From Thermoleophilia bacterium (GTDB lineage: Bacteria; Actinomycetota; Thermoleophilia; Gaiellales; Gaiellaceae), in assembly GCA_025934335.1 (NCBI GenBank), contig JAICYG010000175.1:1-5070 (forward strand): DNA of 5,070 bases. The letters run 5' to 3'. The translations under genes were made by a program, and so were the position numbers. The notes below the pieces were generated by a model. It was not told the DNA's origin. It saw only the letters and a list, made by a program, of their open reading frames with translations, and did not search any database. Position 1 is the stretch's first letter. Every line of letters begins with the position of its first letter. Positions 4,394-5,070 of this stretch are shown one piece after another.

Positions 4394-5070
4394 CACCGCA
4401 TCCACATCGAAGGAGTTGTGGGGAGGCGAGACCCGCAAGGCGATCGCCAACTTCCCCGTCTCCGGCGAGCCGATCCCGACGCCGGTGGCGCGGTGGCTCG
4501 GCCGGATCAAGGGTGCCGCCGCTCGCGTCAACGCCGAGCTGGGACTGCTCGACGGCGACAAGGCGGAGCGGATCGCGCAGGCGGCCGACCGCGTCGCGGG
4601 CGGCGAGCTCGACGACCAGTTCCCGATCGACGTCTTCCAGACCGGCTCGGGCACCTCGTCGAACATGAACGCGAACGAGGTGATCGCGACGCTCGCCGGT
4701 GACGACGTCCACGCGAACGACGACGTCAACATGGGGCAGAGCTCGAACGACGTCTTCCCGTCGGCGGTGCATCTCGCCGCGCTCGACGAGACGGTGCACG
4801 ACCTGCTGCCCGCTCTCGACGGGCTTGCGCAGGCACTCGAGGCGAAGTCGAAGGAGTTCGACGACGTCGTCAAGTCGGGCCGCACGCACTGGATGGACGC
4901 CGTCCCGGTCACGCTCGGGCAGGAGTTCTCCGGCTACGCGGCCCAGGTGCGTCAGGGCTACGAGCGCGTCGGCTCGACGCTCGAGCGGCTCGGCCGGATC
5001 CCGCTCGGCGGCACGGCGGTCGGCACGGGCCTGAACACGCATCCCGAGTTCGCTGCTCGCGTGCGCGCGC
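4386..5070 (+). CDS. fumC: Class II fumarate hydratase, partial (3' end outside window)
   Basis: This is an Fe-S-independent TCA enzyme that interconverts fumarate and malate as a cytoplasmic tetramer. The 228 codons present include the substrate stretch FQTGSGTSSNMNANEV (84-99), QSSNDVFP (118-125), GRTHWMDAVPVTLGQE (165-180) with the catalytic-pair histidine H168 (H188 in E. coli FumC), and GGTAVGTGLNTHPE (208-221). The second-site motif HPND is HAND here (109-112), keeping H, N and D. The mobile-loop serine region GSSxMPxKxNP lies beyond the window. The protein begins at the segment that aligns with KLWGAQTQR of E. coli FumC, so about 19 residues of the usual N-terminus are absent, and an in-frame TAG at 4374 rules out a longer form. 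GTG overlaps the fpr stop by 8 bp. Aspartase or argininosuccinate lyase are unlikely given the DDQFPIDVFQTGSGTSSNMN match to actinobacterial FumC. Confidence 0.94.
   Translation, partial: MTDTASTSKELWGGETRKAIANFPVSGEPIPTPVARWLGRIKGAAARVNAELGLLDGDKAERIAQAADRVAGGELDDQFPIDVFQTGSGTSSNMNANEVIATLAGDDVHANDDVNMGQSSNDVFPSAVHLAALDETVHDLLPALDGLAQALEAKSKEFDDVVKSGRTHWMDAVPVTLGQEFSGYAAQVRQGYERVGSTLERLGRIPLGGTAVGTGLNTHPEFAARVRA

Noticed and set aside
4113..5042. A 309-codon minus-strand frame over the end of fpr and fumC
   Set aside because: It is an antisense shadow of two well-identified genes, with an Arg-rich low-complexity product.

Overview
The window is GC-rich DNA with a strong preference for G or C at third codon positions, and it is almost entirely coding. 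Gene content and style suggest a high-GC actinobacterium. The evidence is a mycobacterial FprA-type ferredoxin-NADP+ reductase, a class II fumarase close to actinobacterial FumC, and several genes starting without a Shine-Dalgarno sequence just after a TAnnnT box. Thermoleophilia (Gaiellales/Solirubrobacterales-like) is my best guess, but this is inference from sequence style and not a database result.

Layout. Bases 1-297 (minus strand) hold the first 99 codons of nuoA, a membrane subunit of respiratory complex I; its 3' end lies outside the window. A 136-bp divergent control region (298-433) separates it from a rightward run of genes. These are an A-type iron-sulfur carrier (erpA-like, 434-844), an ABC exporter pair (ATPase 858-1754 and ABC-2 permease 1751-2485, joined by a 4-bp ATGA overlap), a small four-helix membrane protein of unknown function (2576-3001), an FprA-like ferredoxin/adrenodoxin-NADP+ reductase (3026-4393), and the 5' part of a class II fumarase (4386-5070, running off the end). 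No stretch longer than 136 bp lacks a gene. I see no RNA genes, insertion sequences, CRISPR arrays or phage genes.

How the parts relate. Four of the seven genes belong to central redox metabolism: complex I, Fe-S delivery, NADPH/ferredoxin electron transfer and the TCA cycle. An Fe-S carrier divergent from nuoA is a sensible pairing, because complex I carries many Fe-S clusters. The ABC pair and the small membrane protein have no obvious link to that theme. The fumarase is the Fe-S-independent class.

What stands out is mainly regulatory. Three genes (erpA, fpr, fumC) look leaderless, with a TAnnnT -10 box ending 6-7 bases before the start codon. The boxes of fpr and fumC, and a candidate box for nuoA, share GCTAG[G/C][C/G]TC. 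The fumC box lies inside the 3' end of fpr. A short A/T-rich island in fpr (4184-4210) contains a perfect 15-bp palindrome, and eight of its nine codons end in A or T, against the strong bias around it. I found no convincing new multi-gene system; this is mostly an ordinary housekeeping region.
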